Of a DNA stretch of 64,000 bases, positions 41,101-52,085 are shown one piece after another. The number at the start of each line of letters is the position of its first letter. The stretch's first letter is position 1. A program made the translations under genes and the position numbers. Origin of the DNA: Mycobacterium florentinum (lineage in GTDB: Bacteria > Actinomycetota > Actinomycetes > Mycobacteriales > Mycobacteriaceae); contig NZ_AP022576.1 of assembly GCF_010730355.1 (NCBI RefSeq), forward strand, positions 124,001 to 188,000, in the 5' to 3' direction. The notes beneath the pieces are model-generated. The model was given only the letters and a program-made list of their open reading frames with translations. It made no database searches and was not told the DNA's origin.

Positions 41101-42852
41101 GTGGGCAACGCGCTGACCCGGCGCCTACGCCGGGGCAAGAAGAAGACCGAGGCCCCGCCGGCCCCGCGGGTCGAGGCGGCGGATTCCGTCGTGGAAGATG
41201 CCGCGACAGACACCGCGACCGACACCGATGCCGAGGCGCCGACGGACGCGATGGACGCCGAGGCGCCCGATGCCGCTGGCGTCTCCGAGACTTCCGACAC
41301 TCCCGAGGCGGATGGGGCACCCCCGGCAAAGCCGGCAAAAGCACAGGTCAAAGATCCGGAGCACACGCCGCGCGCCCGGTTCGGCGCCTGGCTGAACCGG
41401 CCCATGACGTCGTTTCACCTGATCGTGGCGATTGCCGGGTTGCTGACCACGCTGGGCCTGACCATGGTGTTGTCGGCGTCGGGCGTGCGGTCCTACGGCG
41501 ACGACGGGTCGGCGTGGGTGATCTTCGGCAAGCAGGTGTTGTGGACGGTCGTCGGGGTCGTCGGGGCCTATGTCTCGATGCGGCTGCCGGTGCGGTTCAT
41601 CCGGCGGGTGGCCTTCCCGGGCTATGTCGTCACGATCATCCTGCTGGTGCTGGTGCTGGTTCCCGGCATCGGAAACCTCGCGAACGGCTCGCGGAAGTGG
41701 TTCGTCGTCGCGGGCTTCTCGATGCAGCCCTCCGAGCTGGCCAAAATCGCGTTCGCCATCTGGGGTGCGCACCTGCTGGCGTCGCGGCGCGTGGAGCGGG
41801 CCTCGTTGCGCGAGATGCTGATTCCGCTGGTTCCGGCGGCCGTCATCGCGCTGGGGCTGATCGTGGCCCAGCCCGACCTCGGGCAGACGGTGTCGATGGG
41901 CATCATCCTGCTGGCCCTGCTGTGGTACGCCGGGTTGCCGCTGCGGGTCTTCGGGACGTCGCTGCTCGCGGTGTTCATGGCCGGCGCGGTGCTGGCGATG
42001 TCCGCCGGCTACCGGTCGGACCGGGTGCGCTCGTGGATCAACCCCGAGAACGACCCGCAGGACACCGGCTACCAGGCCCGTCAGGCCAAATTCGCGCTGG
42101 CCCACGGCGGCATCTTCGGCGACGGCCTCGGCCAGGGCACCGCCAAGTGGAACTACCTGCCCAATGCGCACAACGACTTCATCTTCGCGATCATCGGCGA
42201 GGAGCTGGGCTTCATCGGCGCCTTCGGGCTGCTGGCGCTGTTCGGGTTGTTCGCCTACACCGGGATGCGGATCGCGCGCCGCTCGGCCGACCCGTTCCTG
42301 CGGTTGCTGACCGCCACCACGACGATGTGGATCCTCGGGCAGGCCTTCATCAACGTCGGCTACGTGATTGGCGTGCTGCCGGTGACCGGCCTGCAGCTAC
42401 CGCTGATATCTGCCGGCGGAACATCCACGGCCGCAACGCTTTTCATGATCGGCATCATGTGCAACGCGGCACGACATGAGCCCGAGGCGGTGGCCGCGCT
42501 GCGTGCCGGGCGCGACGACAAGATGAACCGGCTGCTGCGGCTGCCGCTGCCCGAGCCGTACTCGCCGACCCGCCTCGAGTCATTCCGCGACCGCAAGAAG
42601 GCGCAGCCGCGGCCGCCGCGGCCGCCCGCCCCGGGACGCGCCCGCAAGGCCCCTGCCCGGAAAGCTGAGCCACCCGCCCGCAAGGGCGCCCGTCAGCCCG
42701 AGCCGCCACTGCGGCCGGTTTTCCCGCGGACAGCCGCCCGCGCGGAACCCCGCTCAAGGCATCATGGATCTGATCAGCGCTACCCCAGACAGGGAGCCGG
42801 TCAGCGTCGGACTCGGCGCGCTCGCGCATTGGAAGGTCAGCGTTACGGGTGA
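41101..42852 (+). CDS. ftsW: Septal peptidoglycan polymerase FtsW (SEDS family)
   Basis: A SEDS glycosyltransferase that polymerises lipid II with PbpB. The 583-aa protein has a long acidic/Ala-rich cytoplasmic N-terminus (about 1-100), about ten transmembrane helices (about 107-460), the [13 protein letters not shown] segment, and the loop [25 protein letters not shown] region with [16 protein letters not shown]. An unusually long Pro/Arg-rich C-terminal tail (about 485-583) follows. GTG 41101; the stop overlaps murG (GTGA). Confidence 0.95.
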   Translation: MGNALTRRLRRGKKKTEAPPAPRVEAADSVVEDAATDTATDTDAEAPTDAMDAEAPDAAGVSETSDTPEADGAPPAKPAKAQVKDPEHTPRARFGAWLNRPMTSFHLIVAIAGLLTTLGLTMVLSASGVRSYGDDGSAWVIFGKQVLWTVVGVVGAYVSMRLPVRFIRRVAFPGYVVTIILLVLVLVPGIGNLANGSRKWFVVAGFSMQPSELAKIAFAIWGAHLLASRRVERASLREMLIPLVPAAVIALGLIVAQPDLGQTVSMGIILLALLWYAGLPLRVFGTSLLAVFMAGAVLAMSAGYRSDRVRSWINPENDPQDTGYQARQAKFALAHGGIFGDGLGQGTAKWNYLPNAHNDFIFAIIGEELGFIGAFGLLALFGLFAYTGMRIARRSADPFLRLLTATTTMWILGQAFINVGYVIGVLPVTGLQLPLISAGGTSTAATLFMIGIMCNAARHEPEAVAALRAGRDDKMNRLLRLPLPEPYSPTRLESFRDRKKAQPRPPRPPAPGRARKAPARKAEPPARKGARQPEPPLRPVFPRTAARAEPRSRHHGSDQRYPRQGAGQRRTRRARALEGQRYG

Positions 42853-44066
42853 ACCACACCATCAAGGAGCCGGCCGGCGGGCAGGGGGTTAGTCCCTCGC
42901 CCGCCGGTGCCGCATCATCGGCCCGGGCGCCCCTGTCGGTCGTGCTGGCCGGTGGCGGCACCGCCGGCCACGTGGAACCCGCGATGGCCGTCGCCGACGC
43001 CCTGCGCGCGCTGGATCCGCAGGTCCGGATCACCGCGCTGGGCACCGCGCGCGGACTCGAGACCAGGCTGGTGCCCGAACGCGGCTACCACCTGGAGCTG
43101 ATCACCCCAGTGCCGCTGCCGCGCAAACCCAGCGGTGACCTGGCCCGGCTCCCACCGCGGGTGTGGCGCGCCGTGCGCGAGACCCGCGCGGTGCTCGACG
43201 TCGTCGACGCCGACGTGGTGGTGGGCTTCGGCGGCTACGTGGCCCTGCCGGCCTACCTCGCGGCCCGCGGTTTCCCGGGGCTCCGCCGCCGTATCCCGGT
43301 GGTCATTCACGAGGCCAACGCCCGCGCCGGGCTGGCGAATCGGGTCGGCGCCCGGTCGGCGGACCGGGTGCTGTCCGCGGTGCCGGAGTCCGGGCTGCGG
43401 CACGCCGAGGTGGTCGGGGTGCCGGTGCGCGCCACCATCACCACACTGGACCGCGCGGCGCTGCGGGCGCAGGCGCGCAAGCACTTCGGCTTCGCCGACG
43501 ACGCGAGGGTGTTGCTGGTGTTCGGCGGTTCGCAGGGCGCGGTCTCGCTCAACCGCGCGGTGGCGGCGGCCGCCGCCGACCTGGCCGCCGCGGGCGTGTC
43601 CGTCCTGCACGCGCACGGGCCGAAGAACACCCTCGAGCTGCGCGAACCGCAAGCCGGCGATCCGCCGTACCGGGCGGTGCCGTACCTGGACCGGATGGAC
43701 CTGGCCTATGCGGCCGCCGACCTGGCCATCTGCCGGTCCGGGGCGATGACGGTCGCCGAGGTGTCGGCCGTCGGCCTGCCGGCCATCTACGTTCCGCTCC
43801 CGATCGGCAACGGTGAGCAGCGACTCAACGCGCTGCCGGTGGTGAACGCCGGCGGTGGCATGGTCGTGCCCGACGCCGTCCTGACGCCGGACCTGGTGGC
43901 CCGGGAGGTGAGCGGGCTGCTGACCGACCCGCCGCGACTGGCGGCGATGACCGCGGCCGCCGCCCGGGTGGGGCATCGGGACGCGGCGCTGCAGGTCGCC
44001 GAGGCGGCCCTGGACATCGCGCGACAAGCACGTGATAGGGGGCCGGCAGCCGGGGGGTCGCGGTGA
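42849..44066 (+). CDS. murG: UDP-GlcNAc:lipid I N-acetylglucosaminyltransferase
   Basis: GT28 enzyme forming lipid II on the inner membrane face. In the 405-aa protein, [20 protein letters not shown] is the first glycine-rich loop; [15 protein letters not shown] and the donor site [16 protein letters not shown] and [18 protein letters not shown] follow. GTG 42849 overlaps ftsW by 4 nt, and the gene overlaps murC by 4 nt. Confidence 0.97.
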   Translation: MNHTIKEPAGGQGVSPSPAGAASSARAPLSVVLAGGGTAGHVEPAMAVADALRALDPQVRITALGTARGLETRLVPERGYHLELITPVPLPRKPSGDLARLPPRVWRAVRETRAVLDVVDADVVVGFGGYVALPAYLAARGFPGLRRRIPVVIHEANARAGLANRVGARSADRVLSAVPESGLRHAEVVGVPVRATITTLDRAALRAQARKHFGFADDARVLLVFGGSQGAVSLNRAVAAAAADLAAAGVSVLHAHGPKNTLELREPQAGDPPYRAVPYLDRMDLAYAAADLAICRSGAMTVAEVSAVGLPAIYVPLPIGNGEQRLNALPVVNAGGGMVVPDAVLTPDLVAREVSGLLTDPPRLAAMTAAAARVGHRDAALQVAEAALDIARQARDRGPAAGGSR

Positions 44067-45529
44067 CCGACCAGTTGCCGCCCGAACTGCACCGGGTGCA
44101 CATGGTGGGCATCGGGGGAGCCGGAATGTCGGGCATCGCCCGCATCCTGCTGGATCGGGGCGCGCAGGTATCCGGGTCCGACGCCAAGGAGTCGCGCGGC
44201 GTGCACGCATTACGCGCCCGGGGCGCACTGATCAACATCGGACACGACCCGTCGTCGCTGGACCTGCTGCCCGGCGGACCGACCGCGGTGATCACCACCC
44301 ACGCCGCCATCCCGAAGACGAACCCGGAGCTGGTCGAGGCCCGCCGCCGCGGCATTCCGGTGCTGTTGCGGCCGACCGTGCTGGCCAAACTGATGAACGG
44401 GCGCACCACGCTGATGGTCACCGGCACCCACGGCAAGACCACGACGACGTCGATGCTGATCGTGGCGCTGCAGCACTGCGGGGGTGACCCGTCGTTCGCG
44501 GTCGGCGGGGACCTCGGCGAGGCGGGCACCAACGCCCACCACGGCAGCGGGGACTGCTTCGTCGCCGAGGCCGACGAAAGCGACGGCTCGCTGCTCGAGT
44601 ACACGCCCGACGTCGCGGTGGTCACCAATATCGAGACCGATCACCTGGATTTCTACGGCAGCGCCGACGCCTATGTCGGGGTCTTCGACGCGTTCGTCGA
44701 GCGGCTGGCCCCGGGCGGGGCGCTGGTGGTGTGCACCGACGACCCGGGCTCGGCGGCGCTGGCACGGCGCAGCAGCGAACTGGGAATCCGGGTGCTGCGC
44801 TACGGGTCCGGCCCGCAGGGGGAGCCCGGCCAAGAGCTGGCCGGCACGCTGCTGTCCTGGGAGCAGCAGGGCACCGGGGCCGTCGCCCACGTCCAGCTGG
44901 GTGACGAGCCGGTGCGGGCGATGCGGCTGTCGGTGCCCGGACGGCACATGGCGCTCAACGCGCTCGGCGCGTTGCTGGCCGCGATCGAGGTCGGCGCCCC
45001 GACCGACGAGGTGCTCGACGGGCTGGCCGGTTTCGAGGGCGTGCGTCGCCGCTTCGAGCTGGTCGCAGCTGTGGGGTCGGTGCGGGTGTTCGACGACTAC
45101 GCCCACCATCCGACTGAGATCAGTGCGACGCTGGCCGCGGTCCGCACGGTCGTCGAGCAGGGCGGCGAGGGCCGCTCGCTGGTGGTGTTTCAGCCCCATT
45201 TATATTCGCGGACAAAGGCTTTCGCTGCGGAGTTCGGTCGCGCGCTGGACGCCGCCGACGAGGTGTTCGTCCTCGACGTGTACGGCGCCCGCGAACAGCC
45301 GCTGGCCGGTGTCAGCGGGGCCAGCGTCGTCGAGCACGTCAGCGTGCCGGCGCGCTACCTGGCGGACTTCTCCGCGGTCGCCGAGCAGGTCGCCGCGGCC
45401 GCCGGCCCCGGGGACGTGATCGTGACGATGGGCGCCGGCGACGTGACGCTGCTGGGCGCCGAGATCGTCAACGCGCTGCGGGCGCGGGCCAATCGCAGCG
45501 CGCCCGGCGCGCCCGGGGTATTGCGATGA
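44063..45529 (+). CDS. murC: UDP-MurNAc:L-alanine ligase
   Basis: First Mur ligase of the stem peptide. The 488-aa protein begins [20 protein letters not shown] (UDP-sugar domain) and has the P-loop [32 protein letters not shown] and [17 protein letters not shown] 44063 overlaps murG by 4 nt, and the 3' end overlaps ftsQ by 4 nt. Confidence 0.97.
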   Translation: MTDQLPPELHRVHMVGIGGAGMSGIARILLDRGAQVSGSDAKESRGVHALRARGALINIGHDPSSLDLLPGGPTAVITTHAAIPKTNPELVEARRRGIPVLLRPTVLAKLMNGRTTLMVTGTHGKTTTTSMLIVALQHCGGDPSFAVGGDLGEAGTNAHHGSGDCFVAEADESDGSLLEYTPDVAVVTNIETDHLDFYGSADAYVGVFDAFVERLAPGGALVVCTDDPGSAALARRSSELGIRVLRYGSGPQGEPGQELAGTLLSWEQQGTGAVAHVQLGDEPVRAMRLSVPGRHMALNALGALLAAIEVGAPTDEVLDGLAGFEGVRRRFELVAAVGSVRVFDDYAHHPTEISATLAAVRTVVEQGGEGRSLVVFQPHLYSRTKAFAAEFGRALDAADEVFVLDVYGAREQPLAGVSGASVVEHVSVPARYLADFSAVAEQVAAAAGPGDVIVTMGAGDVTLLGAEIVNALRARANRSAPGAPGVLR

Positions 45530-46512
45530 CCGAGCCCAACGACACCACACCCACCGAACTGGTCGCCGACTCGGCGGCCACCCCGGGTGACCCCAACCCG
45601 TCCGTCCGCCCTGCTGAGTCGGCCGAGAACGCGATCACCGAACCGATCCCCGTCGAACACCCGCAAGGCGCTGAACCCGAGGACGAACCAGCCGAATTCG
45701 AGGGGCCACGCCGCCGGGCCCGCCGCGAACGGGCCGAGCGCCGCGCGGCGCAGGAACGGGCGACCGCGATCGAGGAAGCGCGCCGCGAAGCCAAGCGCCG
45801 GGCCAGTGGACGCGTCGTCAATCAGCCGAAACCCGCTGCGCGCGGCGTCGTCCGGGGCCTGAAGATGCTGCTCGCGACGGTGCTGCTGATCATCGTCGGG
45901 GTCGGGCTGGCGCTGATTCTCTACTTCACGCCGGTGATGTCGGCGCGCAACATCGTGGTCACCGGCACCGGCGCGGTAACCCGCGAAGAGGTCCTCGACG
46001 CGGCGCAGGTGCGGGTCGGCACACCGCTATTGCAGATCAACACCAACCAGGTCGCCGACCGGGTGGCCGCGATCCGCCGGGTGGCCAGCGCCCGGGTGCA
46101 GCGCCAGTACCCGTCCGCGCTGCGGATCACGATCGTCGAGCGAGTTCCGGTGGTAGTGAAGGACTTTGCCGACGGGCCGCACCTGTTCGACCGCGACGGC
46201 GTCGACTTCGCGACCGGCCCGCCGCCACCGGCGCTGCCGTACATCGACGTCGCCAACCCCGGGCCGACCGACCCCACGACCAAGGCCGCGCTGCAGGTGC
46301 TGCTGGCGCTGCGCCCCGAGGTCGCGGGCCAGGTGGGCCGGATCGCCGCGCCGTCGCTGGCCTCGATCACCCTCACGCTCGGCGACGGGCGCGTGGTGAT
46401 TTGGGGGACCACCGACCGCACCGATGAGAAGGCCGAAAAGCTCGCCGCCCTGCTCACGCAGCCGGGCAAGACCTACGACGTGTCCAGCCCGGATTTGCCC
46501 ACCGTCAAGTAG
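45526..46512 (+). CDS. ftsQ: Divisome membrane protein FtsQ
   Basis: A bitopic protein of 328 aa linking early and late divisome proteins. It has a long acidic then Arg-rich cytoplasmic region (about 1-105), one transmembrane helix ([20 protein letters not shown], about 115-134), the POTRA domain ([19 protein letters not shown]) and a beta domain. It follows murC with a 4-nt overlap and ends the tightly coupled run. ftsZ is separated by 222 bp with its own promoter region. No ftsA is present, as in mycobacteria generally. Confidence 0.94.
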   Translation: MTEPNDTTPTELVADSAATPGDPNPSVRPAESAENAITEPIPVEHPQGAEPEDEPAEFEGPRRRARRERAERRAAQERATAIEEARREAKRRASGRVVNQPKPAARGVVRGLKMLLATVLLIIVGVGLALILYFTPVMSARNIVVTGTGAVTREEVLDAAQVRVGTPLLQINTNQVADRVAAIRRVASARVQRQYPSALRITIVERVPVVVKDFADGPHLFDRDGVDFATGPPPPALPYIDVANPGPTDPTTKAALQVLLALRPEVAGQVGRIAAPSLASITLTLGDGRVVIWGTTDRTDEKAEKLAALLTQPGKTYDVSSPDLPTVK

Positions 46513-46633
46513 CGACGCGTGTTCCGGGCACGGTAAACGCCGAAAAATTGACCAAAATTTGCGCGCGGCGCGTCGGCGCGCCTGCGGGGTTAGCGCGCGT
46601 AGTACCCATACCGTTCTGGTTGCGCGGAACTAC

Positions 46634-46671
46634 TTGACATAACTCTAACTCTATGGTTGAGGTTGAGAGTT
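46634..46671 (+). promoter_or_regulatory. ftsZ upstream element: TTGACA and paired tandem repeats
   Basis: A consensus-like -35 hexamer TTGACA is at 46634-46639. Immediately after it come AACTCT twice in tandem (46641-46652) and GGTTGA twice in tandem (46655-46666), then GAGTT. AACTCT (46641-46646) and AGAGTT (46666-46671) form an inverted repeat. The -10 box is not clear. This is a promoter and probable operator or hairpin in the 222-bp gap before ftsZ. Confidence 0.55.
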
Positions 46672-46734
46672 TGCCAGGGGAACCGCCACTGTACCGGTAA
46701 GAACCGAATCCCCACCAGGGAGGAAGACGAGATG

Positions 46735-47895
46735 ATGACCCCCCCGCACAATTACCTCGCCGTCATCAAGGTTGTGGGTATCGGTGGCGGCGGCGTCAAC
46801 GCCGTCAACCGGATGATCGAACAGGGCCTCAAGGGCGTTGAGTTCATCGCGATCAACACCGATGCGCAGGCCCTGTTGATGAGCGATGCCGACGTCAAGC
46901 TCGACGTGGGCCGCGACTCCACCCGCGGATTGGGCGCCGGCGCCGATCCCGAGGTCGGGCGCAAGGCCGCCGAGGACGCCAAAGACGAGATCGAAGAACT
47001 GCTGCGCGGTGCCGACATGGTGTTCGTCACCGCCGGTGAAGGCGGCGGAACCGGTACCGGCGGGGCACCCGTCGTCGCCAGCATCGCGCGCAAGCTGGGC
47101 GCGTTGACCGTCGGCGTGGTCACCCGGCCGTTCTCGTTCGAAGGCAAGCGGCGCAGCAACCAGGCCGAAAACGGCATCAACTCGCTGCGCGAGAGCTGCG
47201 ACACCCTGATCGTGATCCCCAACGATCGACTGCTGCAGATGGGCGATGCCGCGGTGTCGCTGATGGACGCGTTCCGCAGCGCCGACGAGGTGCTGCTCAA
47301 CGGCGTCCAGGGCATCACCGACCTGATCACCACGCCCGGTCTGATCAACGTGGACTTCGCCGACGTCAAGGGCATCATGTCCGGTGCGGGCACCGCGCTG
47401 ATGGGCATCGGATCCGCACGCGGAGAAGGCCGTTCGCTCAAGGCCGCCGAGATCGCCATCAACTCGCCGCTGCTGGAAGCCTCGATGGAGGGCGCCCAGG
47501 GCGTGCTGATGTCGATCGCCGGCGGCAGCGACCTGGGCCTGTTCGAGATCAACGAGGCGGCCTCGCTGGTGCAGGACGCCGCCCACCAAGACGCCAACAT
47601 CATCTTCGGCACCGTGATCGACGACTCGCTGGGCGACGAGGTGCGCGTCACCGTCATCGCGGCGGGCTTCGACGCGGCGGGGTCGGGACGCAAACCCGTG
47701 ATCGGCGCGGGTGCCGACAAGGGGGAGAAGGTCGGCGGTGCGCACCGGATCGAGTCGGCGAAGGCGGGCAAGCTCACCTCGACGCTGTTCGAGCCGGTCG
47801 ACGCCGTCAGCGTGCCGGTACACACCAATGGCGCGACGCTGAGTATCGGTGGCGATGACGACGACGTCGATGTGCCGCCATTCATGCGCCGCTGA
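46735..47895 (+). CDS. ftsZ: Tubulin-like division GTPase FtsZ
   Basis: Polymerises into the Z-ring at mid-cell. The 386-aa protein begins [20 protein letters not shown], identical to the mycobacterial start. It has the tubulin signature GGGTGTG (residues 103-109), [13 protein letters not shown], and the T7 loop [13 protein letters not shown] short linker leads to the C-terminal peptide [12 protein letters not shown], which binds SepF and FtsW in mycobacteria. ATG 46732 precedes ATG 46735; the GGGAGGAAG site at 46718-46726 serves either. Confidence 0.98.
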   Translation: MTPPHNYLAVIKVVGIGGGGVNAVNRMIEQGLKGVEFIAINTDAQALLMSDADVKLDVGRDSTRGLGAGADPEVGRKAAEDAKDEIEELLRGADMVFVTAGEGGGTGTGGAPVVASIARKLGALTVGVVTRPFSFEGKRRSNQAENGINSLRESCDTLIVIPNDRLLQMGDAAVSLMDAFRSADEVLLNGVQGITDLITTPGLINVDFADVKGIMSGAGTALMGIGSARGEGRSLKAAEIAINSPLLEASMEGAQGVLMSIAGGSDLGLFEINEAASLVQDAAHQDANIIFGTVIDDSLGDEVRVTVIAAGFDAAGSGRKPVIGAGADKGEKVGGAHRIESAKAGKLTSTLFEPVDAVSVPVHTNGATLSIGGDDDDVDVPPFMRR

Positions 47896-47966
47896 GAACG
47901 GGCATGCGCACCCGGCCACCCGACGGGGACGGCCGGCGGGCAACGAAATCTCCGGATACTGGTCCT

Positions 47967-48674
47967 GTGAGCGTTCGCATCCGGCGAGTGACGACCACCC
48001 GCGCGGGCGGCGTCTCGAAGCCGCCCTTCGATACCTTCAACCTCGGCGACCATGTCGGTGACGATCCCGCGGCGGTGGCCGCCAATCGCGCCCGGCTGGC
48101 TCGCGGCATTGGGCTGGGAGCACACCGGGTGGTGTGGATGAACCAGGTGCACGGCGATCGGGTTGAGGTCGTCGACAAGCCGCGCGATACCGCGTTCGAC
48201 GACACCGACGCCGTGGTGACCCGTACGGCCCGGCTGGCGCTGGCGGTGGTGACGGCCGACTGCGTGCCGGTGCTGCTGGCCGACGCGCGCGCCGGGGTGG
48301 CCGCGGCGATCCACGCCGGGCGCGTCGGCGCGCAGCGGGGAGTGGTGGCTCGCACGGTCGAGACGATGCTGAAGCTGGGCGCCCAAGCCGGCGACATCTC
48401 GGCGCTGCTCGGGCCGGCGGTCAGCGGGCGCAACTACGAGGTGCCCGCGGCAATGGCCGACGAGGTCGAGGCGGCGCTGCCCGGCAGCCGCACCACCACC
48501 GCCAAAGGAACGCCCGGCCTCGACCTTCGAGCCGGAATCGCTTGCCAGCTAAAGGATTTGGGCGTCACCTCGATCGACATCGACCCGCGCTGCACGCTGG
48601 ACGACCCCGCCCTGTTCAGTCATCGCCGGGACGCCCCGACCGGGCGGCTGGCGTCACTGGTCTGGATGGAGTGA
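47967..48674 (+). CDS. pgeF: Peptidoglycan editing factor PgeF (YfiH, multicopper-type laccase domain)
   Basis: A 235-aa cytoplasmic protein. VTADCVPVLLADARAGVAAAIHAG holds the Cys and His residues of the CNF1/YfiH family, with MNQVHGDRV supplying another His. In E. coli YfiH hydrolyses mis-incorporated UDP-MurNAc-L-Ser, cleaning peptidoglycan precursors, which fits this cluster. GTG 47967 (VSVRIRRVTTTRAGG) was chosen; H37Rv has a short extension. The stop overlaps the next gene by 4 nt. Confidence 0.92.
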   Translation: MSVRIRRVTTTRAGGVSKPPFDTFNLGDHVGDDPAAVAANRARLARGIGLGAHRVVWMNQVHGDRVEVVDKPRDTAFDDTDAVVTRTARLALAVVTADCVPVLLADARAGVAAAIHAGRVGAQRGVVARTVETMLKLGAQAGDISALLGPAVSGRNYEVPAAMADEVEAALPGSRTTTAKGTPGLDLRAGIACQLKDLGVTSIDIDPRCTLDDPALFSHRRDAPTGRLASLVWME

Positions 48675-49480
48675 CCGCCATGGCGGTTGGAATGTCGGAC
48701 TCGGGGTCGAGTCAGGGCAACCGCGAAACTGAATTGACTCATGCGTTGGCGGCAGTGCGTTCGCGACTAGCGGTGGCAGCGGAAGCCGCGGGTCGCAATG
48801 TCAGCGAAATTGAACTACTCCCAATTACCAAATTCTTTCCGGCATCCGATGTCGCGATTTTGTCGCGATTGGGTTGTCGGTCGGTAGGTGAATCTCGGGA
48901 ACAAGAAGCGGCGGCAAAGGTGGCGGAACTCACTCGCATGGCGGGGTCTTCGGTGGCTTCCGGGCGGCGTCAGGATTGGCGAGAGTTGCACTGGCACATG
49001 GTGGGACAGATTCAGCGCAAGAAGGCACGGTCGCTGGCCGGCTGGGCGCACACCGCCCATTCGGTCGACAGCCCGCAACTGGTAGCGGCTCTGGAACGGG
49101 CGGTTACGGCGACGTTGGCCGAGGGTGGACGCCAGCACCCGCTGCGCGTCTACGTTCAGGTCAGCCTGGACGGTGATGTCTCGCGCGGCGGCATCGACAT
49201 CACCGCGCCCGGGCCCCTCGACCGGGTCTTGGCGCAGGTGCAGGAGTCGCAGGCCCTGGAACTGGTGGGGCTGATGGGCATTCCGCCGCTGCACGCGGAC
49301 CCCGAAGCGGCCTTCGACCGGCTGCAATCCGAACACCGCCGGGTGCTCGAAGCCCACCCCAATGCGGTCGGTTTGTCCGCCGGGATGTCCAACGATTTCG
49401 AAATTGCCGTGAAACACGGTTCGACGTGTGTGCGTGTCGGTACCGCGCTATTGGGCCCGCGGAGGCTACCGTCACCGTGA
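48671..49480 (+). CDS. PLP-binding homeostasis protein (YggS/PLPBP family)
   Basis: A 269-aa pyridoxal-phosphate binding protein with the alanine racemase-like N-terminal fold. ELLPITKFFPASDV carries the PLP Lys, followed by SVGESREQEAAAK, LHWHMVGQIQRKK and GLSAGMSNDFEIAVKHGST. Members maintain free PLP and amino-acid homeostasis and sit next to sepF in many Gram-positives. GTG 48671 overlaps pgeF by 4 nt; ATG 48680 is an alternative. The first 250 bp are less GC-rich than its neighbours. Confidence 0.92.
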   Translation: MTAMAVGMSDSGSSQGNRETELTHALAAVRSRLAVAAEAAGRNVSEIELLPITKFFPASDVAILSRLGCRSVGESREQEAAAKVAELTRMAGSSVASGRRQDWRELHWHMVGQIQRKKARSLAGWAHTAHSVDSPQLVAALERAVTATLAEGGRQHPLRVYVQVSLDGDVSRGGIDITAPGPLDRVLAQVQESQALELVGLMGIPPLHADPEAAFDRLQSEHRRVLEAHPNAVGLSAGMSNDFEIAVKHGSTCVRVGTALLGPRRLPSP

Positions 49481-49548
49481 ATAGTCACTGTAGTCACACC
49501 TTCATCACAGACAACAAAAATCCCAGGGGCTAGAAGGGGTCGCACGCA

Positions 49549-50190
49549 ATGAGCACACTGCACAAGGTCAAGGCCTATTTCGGTATGGCCCCAATGGACG
49601 ACTACGAAGACGAGTACTACGACGACCGCGCACCCTCCCGCGGTTTCCCGCGTGCTCGCTTTGACGAGGGTTATGGCCGCGGCTATGACGGCCCCGACTA
49701 TGACGACCCGCGCGGCGAGCCGGGCGACTACGCGCCTCCCGGTTACCGTGGCGGTTACGCGGACGAGCCGCCCCCGTTCCGCGGTCGCGAATTCGACCGC
49801 CCGGACATGGGCCGGCCGCGCCTCGGGTCGTGGCTGCGCAGCGGTTCCACTCGCGGCGCGCTGGCCATGGACCCGCGCCGGATGGCGATGATGTTCGAGG
49901 AAGGCCACCCGCTGTCGAAGATCACGACGCTGCGGCCCAAGGACTACAGCGAGGCCCGCACCATCGGTGAGCGGTTCCGCGACGGCACCCCGGTGATCAT
50001 GGACCTGGTGTCGATGGACAACGCCGACGCCAAGCGGCTGGTCGACTTCGCGGCCGGGTTGGCGTTCGCCCTGCGTGGCTCGTTCGACAAGGTCGCAACC
50101 AAGGTGTTCCTGCTGTCGCCCGCCGACGTCGACGTCTCGCCGGAAGAGCGCCGCCGGATCGCCGAAACCGGCTTCTACGCATACCAATAA
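49549..50190 (+). CDS. sepF: Z-ring membrane anchor SepF
   Basis: Anchors FtsZ to the membrane where FtsA is missing. In the 213-aa protein, the amphipathic N-terminal helix [13 protein letters not shown] is the membrane-binding segment. An Asp/Tyr/Gly/Arg-rich disordered linker follows (about 15-95), then the SepF core (about 120-213) with [19 protein letters not shown] and [18 protein letters not shown], which dimerises and binds the FtsZ tail. ATG 49549, with AGAAGGGG upstream. Confidence 0.96.
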   Translation: MSTLHKVKAYFGMAPMDDYEDEYYDDRAPSRGFPRARFDEGYGRGYDGPDYDDPRGEPGDYAPPGYRGGYADEPPPFRGREFDRPDMGRPRLGSWLRSGSTRGALAMDPRRMAMMFEEGHPLSKITTLRPKDYSEARTIGERFRDGTPVIMDLVSMDNADAKRLVDFAAGLAFALRGSFDKVATKVFLLSPADVDVSPEERRRIAETGFYAYQ

Positions 50191-50345
50191 CCACATCCGC
50201 CCCGCCAGGGCGCGGGGTCAGGCGTCAGGCACGCGTCCGCCGATGCGGCCCATCTGAGATGTCCCCTCAACGGTGAGTCGGTACTCTTGCGGTTGCCGGG
50301 CTATCGCGCGCGGTTTGACGTCTCATCGGTAAGGTCGGGCTCTCG

Positions 50346-50636
50346 TTGGTGCTGTTCTTTCAGATCCTTGGGTTTGCGCTGTTCATCTTTTGGCTGCTGC
50401 TCATCGCTCGGGTCGTCGTCGAGTTCATCCGGTCGTTCAGCCGTGACTGGCATCCCACCGGCATCACCGTGGTGATCCTGGAGATCATCATGTCGATCAC
50501 CGATCCGCCGGTGAAACTGCTGCGTCGGCTGATCCCTCAACTCACCATCGGAGCGGTTCGCTTCGACCTTTCGATCATGGTGCTTCTACTCGTCGCCTTC
50601 ATCGGCATGCAACTCGCTTTCGGCGCCGCGGCGTGA
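50346..50636 (+). CDS. YggT family membrane protein (Rv2146c-like)
   Basis: A 96-aa protein with two hydrophobic helices (FFQILGFALFIFWLLLIARV and the C-terminal LSIMVLLLVAFIGMQLAFG) flanking a conserved loop (SITDPPVKLLRRLIP). YggT proteins are found between sepF and divIVA in many bacteria and are linked to osmotic or division-site functions that are not settled. TTG 50346 followed by GTG 50349: the former keeps the length of the M. tuberculosis protein, which is nearly identical. Confidence 0.92.
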   Translation: MVLFFQILGFALFIFWLLLIARVVVEFIRSFSRDWHPTGITVVILEIIMSITDPPVKLLRRLIPQLTIGAVRFDLSIMVLLLVAFIGMQLAFGAAA

Positions 50637-50884
50637 GCCGCGTTATGTGTCGGGGCCTCTAAGCGACGGTTTGGCCACGGATCGGCCTCGGTTTGATGTG
50701 CGCGATTTGCAAATTCTAAGGATTGAGATTTTATGGCTCTTAGTGTTTGAAATTGGTTCTTATTTATTGGGCTAAACGGCAACCGCCGGGTCTGGTGTGA
50801 CAGGATGGGCGGCAGTTGCACAACCGCTGCCACTCCGTTCTACACTTTCGAGAACGTTTGACGGGAACTTGAGGGGACGAAACA
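50637..50884 (+). other. wag31 upstream region
   Basis: A 248-bp gap, markedly AT-rich from about 50700 to 50775, holding the wag31 promoter. A GAGGGGAC-type ribosome site lies at about 50871-50878. No hairpin terminator with a T-run was seen after the YggT gene. I could not fix -10 and -35 boxes with confidence. Confidence 0.5.
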
Positions 50885-51685
50885 ATGCCGCTTACACCAG
50901 CCGACGTCCACAATGTGGCGTTCAGTAAGCCGCCTATTGGCAAGCGCGGTTACAACGAGGACGAGGTCGACGCGTTCCTCGACCTGGTGGAAAACGAGCT
51001 GACACGGCTGATTGAAGAGAACTCCGATCTGCGCCAGCGGGTCGAGGAACTCGACCGCGAATTGGCCGCCGGTGGCGGCGCCGCCGCTGCCGCCCCCGCT
51101 GCTCAGCCGGCCCCCGTTGCACCCGTCTTCGAGCCCGAGCCGGAACCCGTCAAGGCGGCGCCCGCGCCTGTTGCCGCGACCGGCACCAACGAGGAGCAAG
51201 CCCTGAAGGCGGCCCGGGTGCTGAGCCTGGCCCAGGACACCGCCGACCGGCTGACCAGTAGCGCGCAGGCCGAATCGGAGAAGCTGCTCTCCGACGCCCG
51301 CGCCAACGCCGACCAGATTCTCACCGAGGCCCGGCAGACCGCCGACGCCCAGGTCGCCGATGCCAAGCAGCGTTCCGAAGCGATGCTGGCCGACGCCCAA
51401 ACCCGCTCCGAGGCGCAATTGCGGCAGGCCCAGGAGAAGGCCGACGCCCTGCAGGCCGACGCCGAGCGCAAGCACTCCGAGATCATGGGCACCATCAACC
51501 AGCAGCGCACCGTGCTGGAAGGCCGTCTCGAGCAGCTCCGCACCTTTGAACGCGAATACCGCACTCGGCTCAAGACCTACCTCGAGTCCCAGCTGGAGGA
51601 ACTCGGCCAGCGCGGTTCGGCGGCTCCCGTCGACTCCAGCGCGGATGCCGGTGGGTTCGATCAATTCAATAGGGGTAGTAACTAG
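50885..51685 (+). CDS. wag31: Polar growth scaffold Wag31 (DivIVA)
   Basis: Coiled-coil protein that marks the cell poles and directs polar peptidoglycan synthesis. In the 266-aa protein, the N-terminal lipid-binding domain is [20 protein letters not shown] and [17 protein letters not shown]. An Ala/Pro-rich insert (about 60-100) carries possible kinase targets. A long coiled coil follows (about 105-245; repeated [22 protein letters not shown] heptads). In M. tuberculosis PknA phosphorylates Wag31. ATG 50885. Confidence 0.97.
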   Translation: MPLTPADVHNVAFSKPPIGKRGYNEDEVDAFLDLVENELTRLIEENSDLRQRVEELDRELAAGGGAAAAAPAAQPAPVAPVFEPEPEPVKAAPAPVAATGTNEEQALKAARVLSLAQDTADRLTSSAQAESEKLLSDARANADQILTEARQTADAQVADAKQRSEAMLADAQTRSEAQLRQAQEKADALQADAERKHSEIMGTINQQRTVLEGRLEQLRTFEREYRTRLKTYLESQLEELGQRGSAAPVDSSADAGGFDQFNRGSN

Positions 51686-51768
51686 CCGGGAGTAATGCCG
51701 GACGTCTTGTTCGGCACACTGGTGTGCACTGGACCTGGCGGTCCCGCCCTGTGGCTGGAGGATGACCG

Positions 51769-52083
51769 ATGCTGATTATTGCGCTGGTATTGGCCCTGAT
51801 CGGGCTGGTGGCCCTGGTGTTCGCGGTTGTGACCAGCAACGAGCTGGTGGCCTGGGTGTGCATCGGCGCCAGCGTCCTGGGTGTGGTGCTGCTGATCGTC
51901 GACGCGCTGCGGGAGCGGCAGCGCCGCGACACGAGTGACGAAGCCCACGACGAGCAGCCGGCCGAAGACGCCGAAGCCGAGGCGGTCGACTACCCAGAGG
52001 AAGTCCCGGACGAGAACGCCGACAAGTCGGCCGACGACGAGACGGTCGCGGCGGAGACCCGCGGCGAGGACTCGGCCAAGTAA
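51769..52083 (+). CDS. Small two-helix membrane protein with acidic tail (Rv2144c-like)
   Basis: A 104-aa protein. Two adjacent hydrophobic helices (about 2-22 and 27-45) are followed by a strongly acidic tail (about 55-104) rich in Glu, Asp and Ala. It follows wag31 by 83 nt on the same strand and is convergent with the phosphoribosyltransferase gene, 2 nt apart. No family function is known to me. Confidence 0.85.
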   Translation: MLIIALVLALIGLVALVFAVVTSNELVAWVCIGASVLGVVLLIVDALRERQRRDTSDEAHDEQPAEDAEAEAVDYPEEVPDENADKSADDETVAAETRGEDSAK

Positions 52084-52085
52084 TT

